Assembly: GCF_004804355.1 (NCBI RefSeq)
Contig: NZ_SRWZ01000009.1
Location: forward strand, 1 to 57,317
Direction: 5' to 3'
DNA: 57,317 nucleotides
From: Cognatitamlana onchidii
GTDB lineage: Bacteria > Bacteroidota > Bacteroidia > Flavobacteriales > Flavobacteriaceae
Position numbers and translations under genes: made by a program. Below the pieces are notes generated by a model, which was not told the DNA's origin, did no database searches, and saw only the letters and a list, made by a program, of their open reading frames with translations. Numbering within the stretch: the first letter of the stretch is position 1; every line of letters starts with the position of its first letter. This document shows positions 35,152-44,246 of the stretch, piece by piece.

Positions 35152-35853
35152 TTGAATAAAACCATAGACATACAGGATTTAGGAAGCAAAGACTATAAAC
35201 AAACCTGGGATTATCAGGAGGCGTTGTTTAAAGGAATTGTAGATACTAAAATTAAAAATAGACGTGAGGCTACTAACCTAAGTACTAAGAATTACTTTTT
35301 GTTTGTAGAGCACCCGCATGTTTATACTTTAGGAAAGAGTGGCGATTTGTCGAATCTTCTTTTAAATGAGTCGCAACTCAAAGAAAAAGGGGCTAAGTTT
35401 TATAAAATTAATAGGGGGGGTGATATTACTTATCATGGTCCTGGGCAGATAGTAGGATACCCTATTTTAGATCTTGAAAATTTTTTTACCGACATACACA
35501 AATACCTGCGGCTTTTGGAGGAAATGATTATTCTTACCCTAGAAGAGTATGGGTTAGCAGCAGAACGAAGCCCAGGAGAAACGGGTGTGTGGTTAGATGT
35601 AGGTACACCGTTTGCCAGGAAGATATGTGCCATGGGGGTGAGGGCAAGCAGATGGGTTACCATGCATGGTTTTGCACTAAATGTAAATGCCGATCTTGGT
35701 TATTTTGACAATATTATTCCCTGTGGCATTAGAGGAAAAGCAGTAACCTCCTTGCATGTTGAACTTGGCCAGCAAATTGTTAACGAAATGGAAGTTAAAG
35801 AAAAACTGCTAAAGCATTTTGCTTCTCTTTTTGAGGCAGAGTTTTTATCTTAA
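35152..35853 (+). CDS. lipB: octanoyl-[acyl carrier protein]:protein N-octanoyltransferase
   Basis: This 233-residue protein has the RGGDITYHGPGQIVGYPI motif (about 88-105) and the catalytic pair Lys157 (ARKICAMGVR) and Cys191 (IIPCGIRG). It moves octanoate from ACP to lipoyl domains, the first step of lipoylation. The start is a TTG at 35152, supported by AAGGAG 5 bases upstream and by closeness to the preceding stop; no ATG is available at the expected N terminus. No lipA is adjacent. Confidence 0.95.
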   Translation: MNKTIDIQDLGSKDYKQTWDYQEALFKGIVDTKIKNRREATNLSTKNYFLFVEHPHVYTLGKSGDLSNLLLNESQLKEKGAKFYKINRGGDITYHGPGQIVGYPILDLENFFTDIHKYLRLLEEMIILTLEEYGLAAERSPGETGVWLDVGTPFARKICAMGVRASRWVTMHGFALNVNADLGYFDNIIPCGIRGKAVTSLHVELGQQIVNEMEVKEKLLKHFASLFEAEFLS

Positions 35854-35870
35854 ATTCTTGTTTAAAGCGT

Positions 35871-36830
35871 TTAATAGTTGTGCTCCACTCTTTTTAAGGC
35901 TATCATACTCACAATAAAAATTTGCATGGTGTGAAACATCATTAGTGGTAGCAAAACCAGCCCAATAGGGAAAGATGATGGGAAAAGAATGGAGGCAAAT
36001 ACGGTACCATGAACCAGCGATTTTTTTGTGCCACAAAATTGTGCCGTGATGCGGTCTTCTCTATTAAAATTAAAGCAGTTTGATATAAAGCCAATTAGAT
36101 AGAAAATGGTAAAGAATAGGACCAATAATAGAACGGTTATAAGGAGTAGGTCGATGAAGTTAATAGTACTAAAAATTTGTTTTTCGAAAGAATGAGCAAA
36201 ACTTTTGTAAATGATTAAAAGGATTATCAGCTTATCAAAGCTAGTGAGCTGAGAATTATATTTTTGAGCATATTTTCCCCAATATGGTTGTAGAATAAGC
36301 CCAAAGATAACAGGTATTAATATGTCAACTATCAACCGTAAGTAAATAGAACCCAGATTAAAATCAACCGTACTTCTAGGCAAAAAAACCTCCATCCATA
36401 GCGGAGTAATGGCAATGCCGATAAGTCCTGAAATACTTGCATTAAAAATGGCTGCAGGAATATTGCCTTTAGCTAATGAGACCATTACGACCGAGGAAGA
36501 TACCGTTGAAGGAAGTGCCGCAAGAAACATAAAGGATAGCCACAAACTTTTGGTTTCTGTTGTGCTTACCAAAGGTTTGCATATTAAAACAAGTATTGGA
36601 AATAGTAAAAATGTTCCTGTTTGAATCAATAAGTGAAGTTTCCAGTTTTTTAAGCCATCCTTGATTTTGCTAACACTTAGTTTAAGTCCGTAGAAGAAAA
36701 AAATAAGGGAGACACCAATTTGTGTAATGGTGGCTAAGGGTAAAAAATGTTGTTCATTTCCCCATTCCGGGAAAATATACGCTACGATAATGACTATTAT
36801 GATAGCAACAACAAACTTATCAACCTTCAT
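35871..36830 (-). CDS. bile acid:sodium symporter (BASS) family transporter
   Basis: I choose the ATG at 36830 (MKVDKFVVAIIIVIIVAYIF); a GTG at 36872 that overlaps the upstream stop as TAGTG is an alternative that adds 14 residues. The protein has about 319 residues and 9-10 membrane helices. These include VSLIFFFYGLKLSVSKI near the start, the AALPSTVSSSVVMVSLAKGN segment and FCGTKKSLVHGTVFASILFP, typical of YfeH-type BASS proteins. The substrate is an organic anion of unknown kind. The gene lies directly downstream of PPK2 on the same strand. Confidence 0.88.
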   Translation of the reverse strand: MKVDKFVVAIIIVIIVAYIFPEWGNEQHFLPLATITQIGVSLIFFFYGLKLSVSKIKDGLKNWKLHLLIQTGTFLLFPILVLICKPLVSTTETKSLWLSFMFLAALPSTVSSSVVMVSLAKGNIPAAIFNASISGLIGIAITPLWMEVFLPRSTVDFNLGSIYLRLIVDILIPVIFGLILQPYWGKYAQKYNSQLTSFDKLIILLIIYKSFAHSFEKQIFSTINFIDLLLITVLLLVLFFTIFYLIGFISNCFNFNREDRITAQFCGTKKSLVHGTVFASILFPSSFPIGLVLLPLMMFHTMQIFIVSMIALKRVEHNY

Positions 36831-36871
36831 ATACTTCGATCCTATTTTGACTCCTGAAACTAATATTGACA

Positions 36872-37651
36872 CTAATACTTTTCAGGAACAAAGGTTTGAT
36901 AATTCATTGGAGGACGCACGTAGCCTTCGTAGTCTGGAAGTTCAGGGAGTTCTACAGGTTTAATATTCATTTTTTCGTAAGGGATTTGACTTAAAACATG
37001 GCTAATACAGTTAAGTCTGGCCTTTTTCTTATTATCCGAATTTACCACATACCAGGGTACTTGCTTGGTGTCCGTATGAGCAAACATGTTGTCTTTAGCT
37101 TTAGAATATTCAAGCCACCTTGAGCGCGATTCTAAATCCATAGGGCTAAACTTCCATCGTTTTAATGGATTGGAAATACGATTTTTAAAACGCCTTTCTT
37201 GCTCTTCATCACTCACAGAAAACCAATATTTTAAAACAATAATTCCAGAACGCACCAGCATACGTTCAAACTCTGGACATGATCTTAAAAACTCCCGGTA
37301 TTCCTCATCGGTACAAAATCCCATAACTTTTTCAACACCCGCTCTGTTATACCAACTTCTATCAAAAAGGATAATCTCTCCTGCGGCCGGTAAATGATAG
37401 GCATATCTTTGAAAGTACCATTGCGATTTTTCTTTTTCAGTAGGAACACCCAGAGCCACCACTTTACAAACACGAGGATTCAATGGTTCTGTAAATCGTT
37501 TTATAGTACCACCTTTTCCCGAAGCATCTCTACCTTCAAATAAAATAACTACTTTTAATCCTTGTTTTTTTACCCATTCTTGAAGATGAACTAACTCTGT
37601 ATGCAGCTTAGCAAGTTCTTCATCATAATTAAAACCTTTCTTTTTTGACAT
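36872..37651 (-). CDS. ppk2: polyphosphate kinase 2 (PPK2 family)
   Basis: This 259-residue single-domain PPK2 has a Walker A loop EGRDASGKGGT (39-49), a lid-type segment with RAGVEKVMGF and a Walker B/active strand IILFDRSWYNR (about 93-103). It moves phosphate between polyphosphate and nucleotides; length and domain layout suggest class I (NDP phosphorylation), which would need an assay. It is followed by the BASS transporter gene; the TAG stop overlaps that gene's alternative GTG start. Confidence 0.93.
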   Translation of the reverse strand: MSKKKGFNYDEELAKLHTELVHLQEWVKKQGLKVVILFEGRDASGKGGTIKRFTEPLNPRVCKVVALGVPTEKEKSQWYFQRYAYHLPAAGEIILFDRSWYNRAGVEKVMGFCTDEEYREFLRSCPEFERMLVRSGIIVLKYWFSVSDEEQERRFKNRISNPLKRWKFSPMDLESRSRWLEYSKAKDNMFAHTDTKQVPWYVVNSDNKKKARLNCISHVLSQIPYEKMNIKPVELPELPDYEGYVRPPMNYQTFVPEKY

Positions 37652-37726
37652 ATTTTTTAGCGTTTTCTTTGCTAAATGTAGTAAAAAAGCCTGAGTTAGG
37701 GTGGTGGCAATCCAGACTAATATTGC

Positions 37727-38383
37727 TTAAAAATTAAAAAACGTGACCATGTTTATTTGGTCTCTATTACCATTATTTAAAAATTGATTCATGTAGCCTA
37801 ATTCAAATCGTAGGGAACTATTTAATCTAAAACCTAAACCACCGTAAAGTCTATTTCTATCAAAAACATCTTTTTCTGTATTAAGGAATATCTCATTATA
37901 CCCAGAGAGGTAGAAGGACTTGTCGATAATTTCTTTTTTACTCAAAGGAATATTTATGCCTAGAAAATATCGAAGACGAAGTTTAAAATCTTTTTCAATG
38001 AAACGTTGTTCAAATCTGTACCGATGCTGGATTTTTACATTTTTAATGTTTTGTTTCGTAATAAACTGTTGGTATATTCTGTGTTCGTTTACACGTTCTT
38101 TTTGGTTGGTATTGCCTAAATAATTTTCGCTAAGTATGTAACCATAACCTAAAAGTATATTATTATTGTTTTCGGTGAGGTTGTAACCAATTCCAGTTCT
38201 TATTAGCAACTGCTCTAAATCTGAAATGGCGTTATAGTTTCTGTATTATACCTCATTATGCCAGTTCAGTTTATTGTTAATTTGTTTATTTCCAAAATAA
38301 AGCAGCCAGTTACCTAGATCGCTTGATTGGGAGTTAATTACAATGGGTAAAAGAGTTAAAGCAATAAGGTAAATATATTTCAT
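37727..38383 (-). pseudogene. DUF2490 outer-membrane protein gene with an in-frame TAA
   Basis: Translation from the ATG at 38383 gives a signal peptide (MKYIYLIALTLLPIVINS) and the DUF2490 start SSDLGNWLLYFGNKQINNKL, NWHNEV, then TAA at 38246-38248. The same frame then continues without a break: YRNYNAISDLEQLLIRTGIG and on to the terminal Phe at 37730. In this family the residue at the stop is normally Gln (NEVQYRNY), so a single CAA-to-TAA change explains it. The downstream part (173 codons) is intact and encodes beta-barrel strands ending in the expected aromatic residue. As it stands the product would be 45 residues and non-functional. A sequencing error is possible. Confidence 0.85.
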
Positions 38384-38448
38384 GTTGCTGGATGCTGTTT
38401 TAGTGTTTTCGGCGAAATATAACGAAAAAATCACATACAATTCAGGTG

Positions 38449-39111
38449 TTATGTGCGATGTAAGTCATAGTAGGAAGATACATGTTCTGGCATTAAAATG
38501 TCCTTGGCTAAATGCTTGTCTTTTACTGGTGGATTTGCAACCTGTTTAAGTGGGATAACCCCAGCCCAAATTGGGAGATCCATATCACTTTTATCATCAA
38601 TGGCTCCTTCGGATCGCACTTTGGCTGATGCCGTTTCTATAGTAAGTTCTACGACTAAAGTGGCGTTAAACTCTTTTGAGCTCATGGGTCTGAGTGTTTC
38701 CCAGCGATTAGGAATCATATGGTTAACTATGTGTTTTAAAGCGGTTTCTTTTTTTTTAGGTTCGTCTACTTGGCACAGTTCACCAAATACGGTCACAGAT
38801 CTGTAATTAACAGAATGATGAAATGCAGATCTTGCCAGTACTAAACCATCAAGTACCATAACCGTCATACTTGCCTTTTTATTTTCTAGTAAACTGAGAA
38901 GCATTCTATTTTTCCTAGATCCATGTAAATATAATTTATTTCCTATTCGGGCATATGCCATAGGAATGCTTATGGCGCGCTTGTCATGAATATAACTGAC
39001 AAAACCAATAAATGTAGCGTCTAAAATATTATGAATAGTTTTGGTCTCATAAAGCGCTCTATTGGCTCCTCTTTTTACCTGATTCAATGTTGTTTTAGTG
39101 TATTCTTTCAT
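38449..39111 (-). CDS. pyridoxamine 5'-phosphate oxidase-like flavin-binding protein
   Basis: This 220-residue protein has the split-barrel fold of the PNPOx-like/FMN-binding family: RGANRALYETKTIHNILDATFIGFVSY, SIPMAYARIGNKLYLHGSRKNRML (FMN phosphate contacts), and VNYRSVTVFGELCQVDE. It is not the canonical PdxH but the NimA-like/heme-utilisation-like type found beside MocR regulators. It is divergent from the MocR gene, with a -7 motif TACTTTTG on the minus strand at 39132-39139. Its substrate is unknown; a vitamin B6 link is inference from the neighbour. Confidence 0.85.
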   Translation of the reverse strand: MKEYTKTTLNQVKRGANRALYETKTIHNILDATFIGFVSYIHDKRAISIPMAYARIGNKLYLHGSRKNRMLLSLLENKKASMTVMVLDGLVLARSAFHHSVNYRSVTVFGELCQVDEPKKKETALKHIVNHMIPNRWETLRPMSSKEFNATLVVELTIETASAKVRSEGAIDDKSDMDLPIWAGVIPLKQVANPPVKDKHLAKDILMPEHVSSYYDLHRT

Positions 39112-39131
39112 GTGTTTGTGATTTTGTAATT

Positions 39132-39139
39132 CAAAAGTA
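39132..39139 (-). promoter_or_regulatory. candidate -7 element of the PNPOx-like gene
   Basis: On the minus strand TACTTTTG fits TAnnTTTG, 20 bases before the ATG at 39111. The 83-base intergenic space must also hold the MocR promoter and any MocR binding site. Confidence 0.4.
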
Positions 39140-39194
39140 GTAGTTTAGTGGGGTATTATATTGATCCAGAAAAGAATCTTTAGGTAGTCCAGTT

Positions 39195-40700
39195 ATGATT
39201 CCTTACAAGACGCTTATTAACATAAATAGAGGTGGTAGGCAAGCTATTTATATTCAAATAGCAAACAGGCTTATTGAATTAATTAAATATAGAAAGCTAC
39301 CTCCAAACACGAAATTACCTGGCAGTAGAATATTATCGGAATTACTAGGTGTGCACAGAAAAACCGTGGTGGCAGCTTATGAAGAATTAACCATTCAAGG
39401 TTGGCTCATAAGCTTGCCCCAAAAGGGCACTTTTGTGAATGCCCATTTACCTATTTTAAAGCAAGCATCCTTAGTAGGCGAATCAATAAGGAAGAATTTA
39501 ACTAGTTCTGGATTTGAATTTAAAAGGAATGTGAGTCTCGATAGAAAATTTCCACAAACTTGTGAGGATACGTATATGTATGTTAATGACGGGATCTCTG
39601 ATGGGAGATTGGCGCCTATTAATGATATAGCCCTTATTTACAGGAATTTAGTGTCTAAAAAGCATATTACAGCACATTTGGCTTATGGCACTACTTACGG
39701 GAACCAAACTTTAAGAGAAGAATTAGTTACTTACCTTAATGAAACACGTGGATTAAACATTGGTATTGATAATATCATGATAACCAGAGGAAGTCAGATG
39801 GGTATGTTTTTAGCAGCTCAATTGCTATTTGAGGATAACGATTATGTAGTGGTTGGGCATACAAACTACAGTTCTGCTGATACCACTTTTGAAATAGCCC
39901 GTGCTAAAGTACTACGTGTTCGAGTTGATAAACGAGGCCTAGTTATTGATGATATTAGGAAGTGTTGTGAAACCCATAATGTGAAGGCCGTTTTTACCAC
40001 ATCGCATCATCATCATCCTACAACGGTGACCTTATCTGCTGACAGACGACTAGAACTGTTAAATTTGGCAAAGACTTATAAATTTGCCATTGTGGAAGAT
40101 GATTATGATTACGACTTTCATTACAATCATGCTCCTATTTTACCACTGGCGAGTCATGATTTAAACGGACATGTTATTTATGTGGGTTCTATTTGTAAAA
40201 CCGTTGCTCCTGTTTACAGAGTGGGATATTTGGTGGCTTCAAAATCCTTTGTTGACGAATGTGCTAAACTACGCCGCTTTGTGGATAGACAAGGGGATGC
40301 CCTCCTAGAATTGACCTTTGCAAAATTTATTAAGGCTGGGTATTTGGACAGGCATATAAAGAAGGTTCTTAAGGTTTATATAGCAAGGAGAGACTTGTTT
40401 TGTAGTTTGTTGGAAACCGAATTAAGTGATTTTTTTTCTTTTGAACTACCTAAAGGCGGAATGGCTGTTTGGGTAACGCTTAATAAGGCATATTCATGGG
40501 AAACTGTAACGCAAGAAGCTTTAAAACAAAAATTGCTTATTGTTGAGTGGCAACGGTACGATATGGCAAACATCAATCACAATGCAATTAGAATGGGCTT
40601 TGCAGCGTATGATGAAACTGAAATTCATGAGTTTATGAAGCGCCTAAAGAAAACTATGATTGAGGTATCACGGTTAAATGGAGCGCTTGCAAAGGGTTAA
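39195..40700 (+). CDS. MocR-type (GntR HTH + aminotransferase) transcriptional regulator
   Basis: This 501-residue protein has a GntR winged helix-turn-helix (about 15-85: RQAIYIQIANRLIELIKYRKLPPNTKLPGSR...VHRKTVVAAYEEL) joined to a complete fold-type I aminotransferase domain. The PLP lysine is Lys335 in YVGSICKTVAPVYRVGYL, and EDDYDYDF (301-308) contains the Asp that contacts the PLP pyridine nitrogen. MocR proteins such as PdxR sense PLP or amino-compound adducts. The divergent PNPOx-like gene is the most likely target. Confidence 0.9.
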   Translation: MIPYKTLININRGGRQAIYIQIANRLIELIKYRKLPPNTKLPGSRILSELLGVHRKTVVAAYEELTIQGWLISLPQKGTFVNAHLPILKQASLVGESIRKNLTSSGFEFKRNVSLDRKFPQTCEDTYMYVNDGISDGRLAPINDIALIYRNLVSKKHITAHLAYGTTYGNQTLREELVTYLNETRGLNIGIDNIMITRGSQMGMFLAAQLLFEDNDYVVVGHTNYSSADTTFEIARAKVLRVRVDKRGLVIDDIRKCCETHNVKAVFTTSHHHHPTTVTLSADRRLELLNLAKTYKFAIVEDDYDYDFHYNHAPILPLASHDLNGHVIYVGSICKTVAPVYRVGYLVASKSFVDECAKLRRFVDRQGDALLELTFAKFIKAGYLDRHIKKVLKVYIARRDLFCSLLETELSDFFSFELPKGGMAVWVTLNKAYSWETVTQEALKQKLLIVEWQRYDMANINHNAIRMGFAAYDETEIHEFMKRLKKTMIEVSRLNGALAKG

Positions 40701-40747
40701 TAAAAAATAAATGGCAAAACGTTCGTTTCAATAGATGCAGTATTCTC

Positions 40748-41797
40748 TTAATCTTCAGTATTAAAAAACACCTTGTAATAATGCATTTTTTTTTCGTTAT
40801 CGTAGCCTCGCTCTAGGTACTCTGCCGAGGCATCAGGCGCGTCAATATCAAGCTTTATTTGAATATTGGTATCAAGCTTAATGTCTGTTTTTATTTTTCG
40901 CTTTTCCTTGGTAACAACGGCTTCAACCACATCGAATTGGTTTCTTAACACCAGATTTTGTTCCCCTTCATATTCTTTTTTGTAGTTGTCAAACTCCCTA
41001 CTATGTTTATCTTCTTCAAACAATTCGTCCTTAAAACGTTCTATATTAACCACTTCGTTTTCTTTAAAAAAGTCAATTGTTTTGGCTAAAAAGGTGTTGC
41101 GCTCTTGAGCCCCGTAGTTAGTTTTTAAAACTTCTGTTGAAAATTCTTTGCACAGGTCGATGTATTGTTGGGTATGGTTATTGGCATCGTCGGCGTATTT
41201 AATATTTAGAAAATGATTAATCCAATATTGTGTATCATAACTATTATTATCCACACTAAATACTACAGGGCCTTCGGCATCCGTTTGGTTTAATATTAAA
41301 CAACCTTTATCTACTTTTTTTGAGTTAATACCCTTTTGTACTAGAACATCGTAACTGTTGTTTTCTAAATAGGTCTGAAAGAAATTAACCTTATTTTCAA
41401 TTTTAAAAACGCCAATGGCATTGGTTGTAATATCTCTAAATTCTATACCCTCGAACATAACAATCAATACATCACCAGTTTTAATATTGGCAGAGTTGGA
41501 CTGTTCGTATAAATGTGTTACAATATGCTTTGATACCTCTATAAAGGCATCTTCATCATTAAACATTTGAGAAGCGTAGCTATTAATTTCGTTTAGGGAA
41601 ATGCTCGCGTGGTGGTTAAACCTATAGCTTTGTACCACAGTTCCAAAGGGTCTTAGTAAAAACGGTAGCATTAAATCGTAGCTGGCTTCATCAAAATTTA
41701 CCGTTTTATCTGAAAAGGCATTTTTAGTATCGTTAAATTTATTTCCAACTTTATGAATTATAAACTGAGATATGGAAGCATTCTTTCTTGAAATCAT
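40748..41797 (-). CDS. nucleoid-associated protein (NdpA/YejK family)
   Basis: This 349-residue protein matches the 37-kDa nucleoid-associated family: ISQFIIHKVGNKFNDTKNAFS at the start, LLRPFGTVVQSYRFNH, GDVLIVMFEGIEF, and the long C-terminal part with LRNQFDVVEAVVTKEKRKIK. Family members bind the nucleoid in Gammaproteobacteria; in Bacteroidota the role is presumed similar. It is monocistronic on the minus strand. Confidence 0.88.
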   Translation of the reverse strand: MISRKNASISQFIIHKVGNKFNDTKNAFSDKTVNFDEASYDLMLPFLLRPFGTVVQSYRFNHHASISLNEINSYASQMFNDEDAFIEVSKHIVTHLYEQSNSANIKTGDVLIVMFEGIEFRDITTNAIGVFKIENKVNFFQTYLENNSYDVLVQKGINSKKVDKGCLILNQTDAEGPVVFSVDNNSYDTQYWINHFLNIKYADDANNHTQQYIDLCKEFSTEVLKTNYGAQERNTFLAKTIDFFKENEVVNIERFKDELFEEDKHSREFDNYKKEYEGEQNLVLRNQFDVVEAVVTKEKRKIKTDIKLDTNIQIKLDIDAPDASAEYLERGYDNEKKMHYYKVFFNTED

Positions 41798-41847
41798 GTT
41801 TGTAGTATTAAGAATGCAATACTATTAAAATAACTTGAATCTTTACC

Positions 41848-41881
41848 AAAAAAAGAGCGCCAAAGCTTTACACCTTGACGC
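41848..41881 (-). terminator. Rho-independent terminator after the TapB-like gene
   Basis: On the minus strand GCGTCAAGG pairs with CTTTGGCGC (two wobble pairs) and TC then seven T residues follow. It lies about 32 bases after the stop at 41913. Confidence 0.7.
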
Positions 41882-41912
41882 CCGAGATTCGAGGACTTAT
41901 CTTTATATTTTA

Positions 41913-42593
41913 TTATCTCTCTAGATTGGTAAGTTCTGAATAGCTCATTAAACTGCCTTTGTTATTATAAGTTTCGTTTTTTACCAAGCCCACACCTTTG
42001 GCTATCCATTCTTTAGAAGTGAAACTATATGTTACACCCATTTTTATTTCTGAAGCATAGCTTAACACAAAACAATCAAAGGTACCGGCAGGTGTAGTAA
42101 CTGATTCTTTTGAAATTACCTTTCTGTCAATCATATTGATGGTCATATTCATGTTCATGCCTCCCATATTAATAACCATATTCATATTAGCATCTTTCAA
42201 CGCTTGCCCTACTTCTAAGTTATTAGGAAACTCAATATTGTTACCAGTCATATCTACTTCTAAATCACCATATTTTGTTAGTAATTCAGGATTCATTAAA
42301 GATTTAAAATCGATAGAAATTAGGTCTCCTTGGCAGGTTACATTGTAACTAGTAGAGGTTAATTCTTTTCCTTTGGCGTCCAATATTTGAGTTGCTAGGG
42401 TGGCAACATTGTTTTCAACGTTTGATACTTGGTATCTTACAACTCCTTCTTTTTTACCTTTTTTATTAAAATTGGTAATTTCAAATTTGGTGCCTTTTTC
42501 AAACGGATAATAAGCGTTGCAGCCCGATTGGGCCCTTAAAATCAAACTTATTGATATTAAAAAAATGAGGGTAAAAATTGTCTTTCTTTTCAT
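41913..42593 (-). CDS. secreted TapB/DUF3108-like protein
   Basis: This 226-residue protein has a signal peptide (IFTLIFLISISLILRA) and a beta-rich body: GCNAYYPFEKGTKFEITNFNKKGKKEG, FDCFVLSYASEIKMG and WIAKGVGLVKNETYNNKG. These are typical of TapB/DUF3108 proteins, thought to bind a ligand in a lipocalin-like cup. A Met/Asn-rich segment (NMNMVINMGGMNMNMTINM) sits in the middle. It is 4 bases downstream of the OmpA-family gene and probably in one operon with it. Confidence 0.75.
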   Translation of the reverse strand: MKRKTIFTLIFLISISLILRAQSGCNAYYPFEKGTKFEITNFNKKGKKEGVVRYQVSNVENNVATLATQILDAKGKELTSTSYNVTCQGDLISIDFKSLMNPELLTKYGDLEVDMTGNNIEFPNNLEVGQALKDANMNMVINMGGMNMNMTINMIDRKVISKESVTTPAGTFDCFVLSYASEIKMGVTYSFTSKEWIAKGVGLVKNETYNNKGSLMSYSELTNLER

Positions 42594-42597
42594 CAGA

Positions 42598-44139
42598 TTA
42601 AATTTTAATAAATTCTACGCGTCTGTTTTGGGCTTTTCCGTCAGACGTATTATTGTTGTCAATAGGTTCACTTTCTCCTTTACCTTCCGTTTCAAGGCGG
42701 TCGCCAGAAATCTTGTAAATATTTATTAGGGAGGTCTTTACGGCTTCGGCACGAGCTTTTGATAATTGCATGTTCGCGTCTTCGGCTCCATCAGAATCGG
42801 TATGTCCTATAATCTTAAGTTTTATGGAATCATCTTGCATTAATACTTGAGAAATCTGGCGAACAATACCAAGAGATTGCGGTTTAATATTGGCAGATCC
42901 CGAATCAAACAAAATGCCGTTAGTTGAAATTTTACCTTCACTAATTAATTTTCGTCTAAGGTCAACACCACCTTCAGCCACCTTTAAATTTTTAATATAC
43001 AAATGTTCTTCTCCGTCTTTAAAGTTATTCATGTGAAATTTAAGATATTTCAGAATATTTTCAGCTTCAATAAACCTAGGAATATCCACATACTTCACTT
43101 CATTAATCCATAATCTAAATCTTTTTTTATTCACCGCAATAGCTACGTGTGGTTGATTAAGGACCTCATCTCTAACGTCGGCTTTAATATCTGTGTTAAT
43201 GTTGTTATTGCTACCATTTGAGAAATAGTTTTTTACCCTGAGAGAAAAGGCACCATATTGCGCAAAAGGAATAGTAGCAAATACATAGTTGTCTCCATTA
43301 TTAAATCGTTCATTGTCACTTAATACGATATTAAACCTTGCTGTTGAAGATGTTTGCTGACCTATACCATTTGTAAGTAGGTCAAATTCGATAGTGTAGT
43401 TTTCAGGAAGGTCTTTAACGTCTGGAATATAATAAACTCCATAGCCCGATTTAAGTTCAAACCAGTTTCCACTACCTTTTATTTTGACTACCTCTCCAGT
43501 GGCATTAGTATTCCATTTACTAGGAAAATCACCAATGAAATCTTGAGAAAAGTCATCAAAGAATAATACTTTATCTCCAGGTACGAAATCGTATTTACTA
43601 TAAACTTCTAGGTTATCGGAGATGTTCGATTCTGGTTCTGATATGTCCTTGTTTTTTACGCCTGATTGGGAGGTTTTAGTTTCTGGGTTAGGAGAGGTTG
43701 AAGGGATGTCCTTTTTAGAGTCGGTAGCATCTCCTTTCTTTAAAAGCAAATCTTTGGTGGTTTTCAAGCTGTATTTCAAGGCTTTTTGCGCCTTATTCAT
43801 GTTTAAAGTTGCTTTGCCATGGGTAATTACGCTTAATCCATCTAAATCTCCTAAAATGTTAGGAGCGCTACTTCCTAGACCTTCAAGATCATCAATAGCA
43901 GCTTCTAAGGTGTCGAAATCTTCATCTTGTAATGGTGTTCCAGATTTTGCATAACCATCATATTTATAAACTTTATCATAGATGTCAAAAGATTCAGAAA
44001 CAAAAATGTCTACACTCGATACACCTACGGGATTTTTAGGTCGTTTAATTTTTTTCGTTTGGGCTTGAGAGACTGATAAGAATAAAATGGTAGCGACACA
44101 TAATGTAATTATGCTACGCACATTGTTTGCGGATTTCAT
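42598..44139 (-). CDS. OmpA-family outer-membrane protein
   Basis: This 513-residue protein has a signal peptide (ITLCVATILFLSVSQA). An N-terminal helical region of about 110 residues is followed by a low-complexity linker, then a jelly-roll, LamG/concanavalin-like part (about 170-390, VLFFDDFSQDFIGDFPSKWN). The C-terminal OmpA peptidoglycan-binding domain (about 400-513) contains GILFDSGSANIKPQSL, IIGHTDSDG and NRRVEFIKI. No transmembrane barrel is obvious, so it may be periplasmic and bound to the wall. The TapB-like gene follows 4 bases later. Confidence 0.9.
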   Translation of the reverse strand: MKSANNVRSIITLCVATILFLSVSQAQTKKIKRPKNPVGVSSVDIFVSESFDIYDKVYKYDGYAKSGTPLQDEDFDTLEAAIDDLEGLGSSAPNILGDLDGLSVITHGKATLNMNKAQKALKYSLKTTKDLLLKKGDATDSKKDIPSTSPNPETKTSQSGVKNKDISEPESNISDNLEVYSKYDFVPGDKVLFFDDFSQDFIGDFPSKWNTNATGEVVKIKGSGNWFELKSGYGVYYIPDVKDLPENYTIEFDLLTNGIGQQTSSTARFNIVLSDNERFNNGDNYVFATIPFAQYGAFSLRVKNYFSNGSNNNINTDIKADVRDEVLNQPHVAIAVNKKRFRLWINEVKYVDIPRFIEAENILKYLKFHMNNFKDGEEHLYIKNLKVAEGGVDLRRKLISEGKISTNGILFDSGSANIKPQSLGIVRQISQVLMQDDSIKLKIIGHTDSDGAEDANMQLSKARAEAVKTSLINIYKISGDRLETEGKGESEPIDNNNTSDGKAQNRRVEFIKI

Positions 44140-44246
44140 TGATACAGAATTAATTAATAGCTAGGATAAAGATAAAGATTCCTTTTTCTCTAACAAAAAA
44201 GTGATGTTAAATTCGTCTTATTTATCTTAGAAACTATGAGTCTTAA

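Noticed and set aside
37727-38209. Separate gene starting at a TTG at 38209
   Set aside because: The frame continues upstream across one stop into the family's signal peptide and N terminus, so it is the second part of the broken DUF2490 gene.
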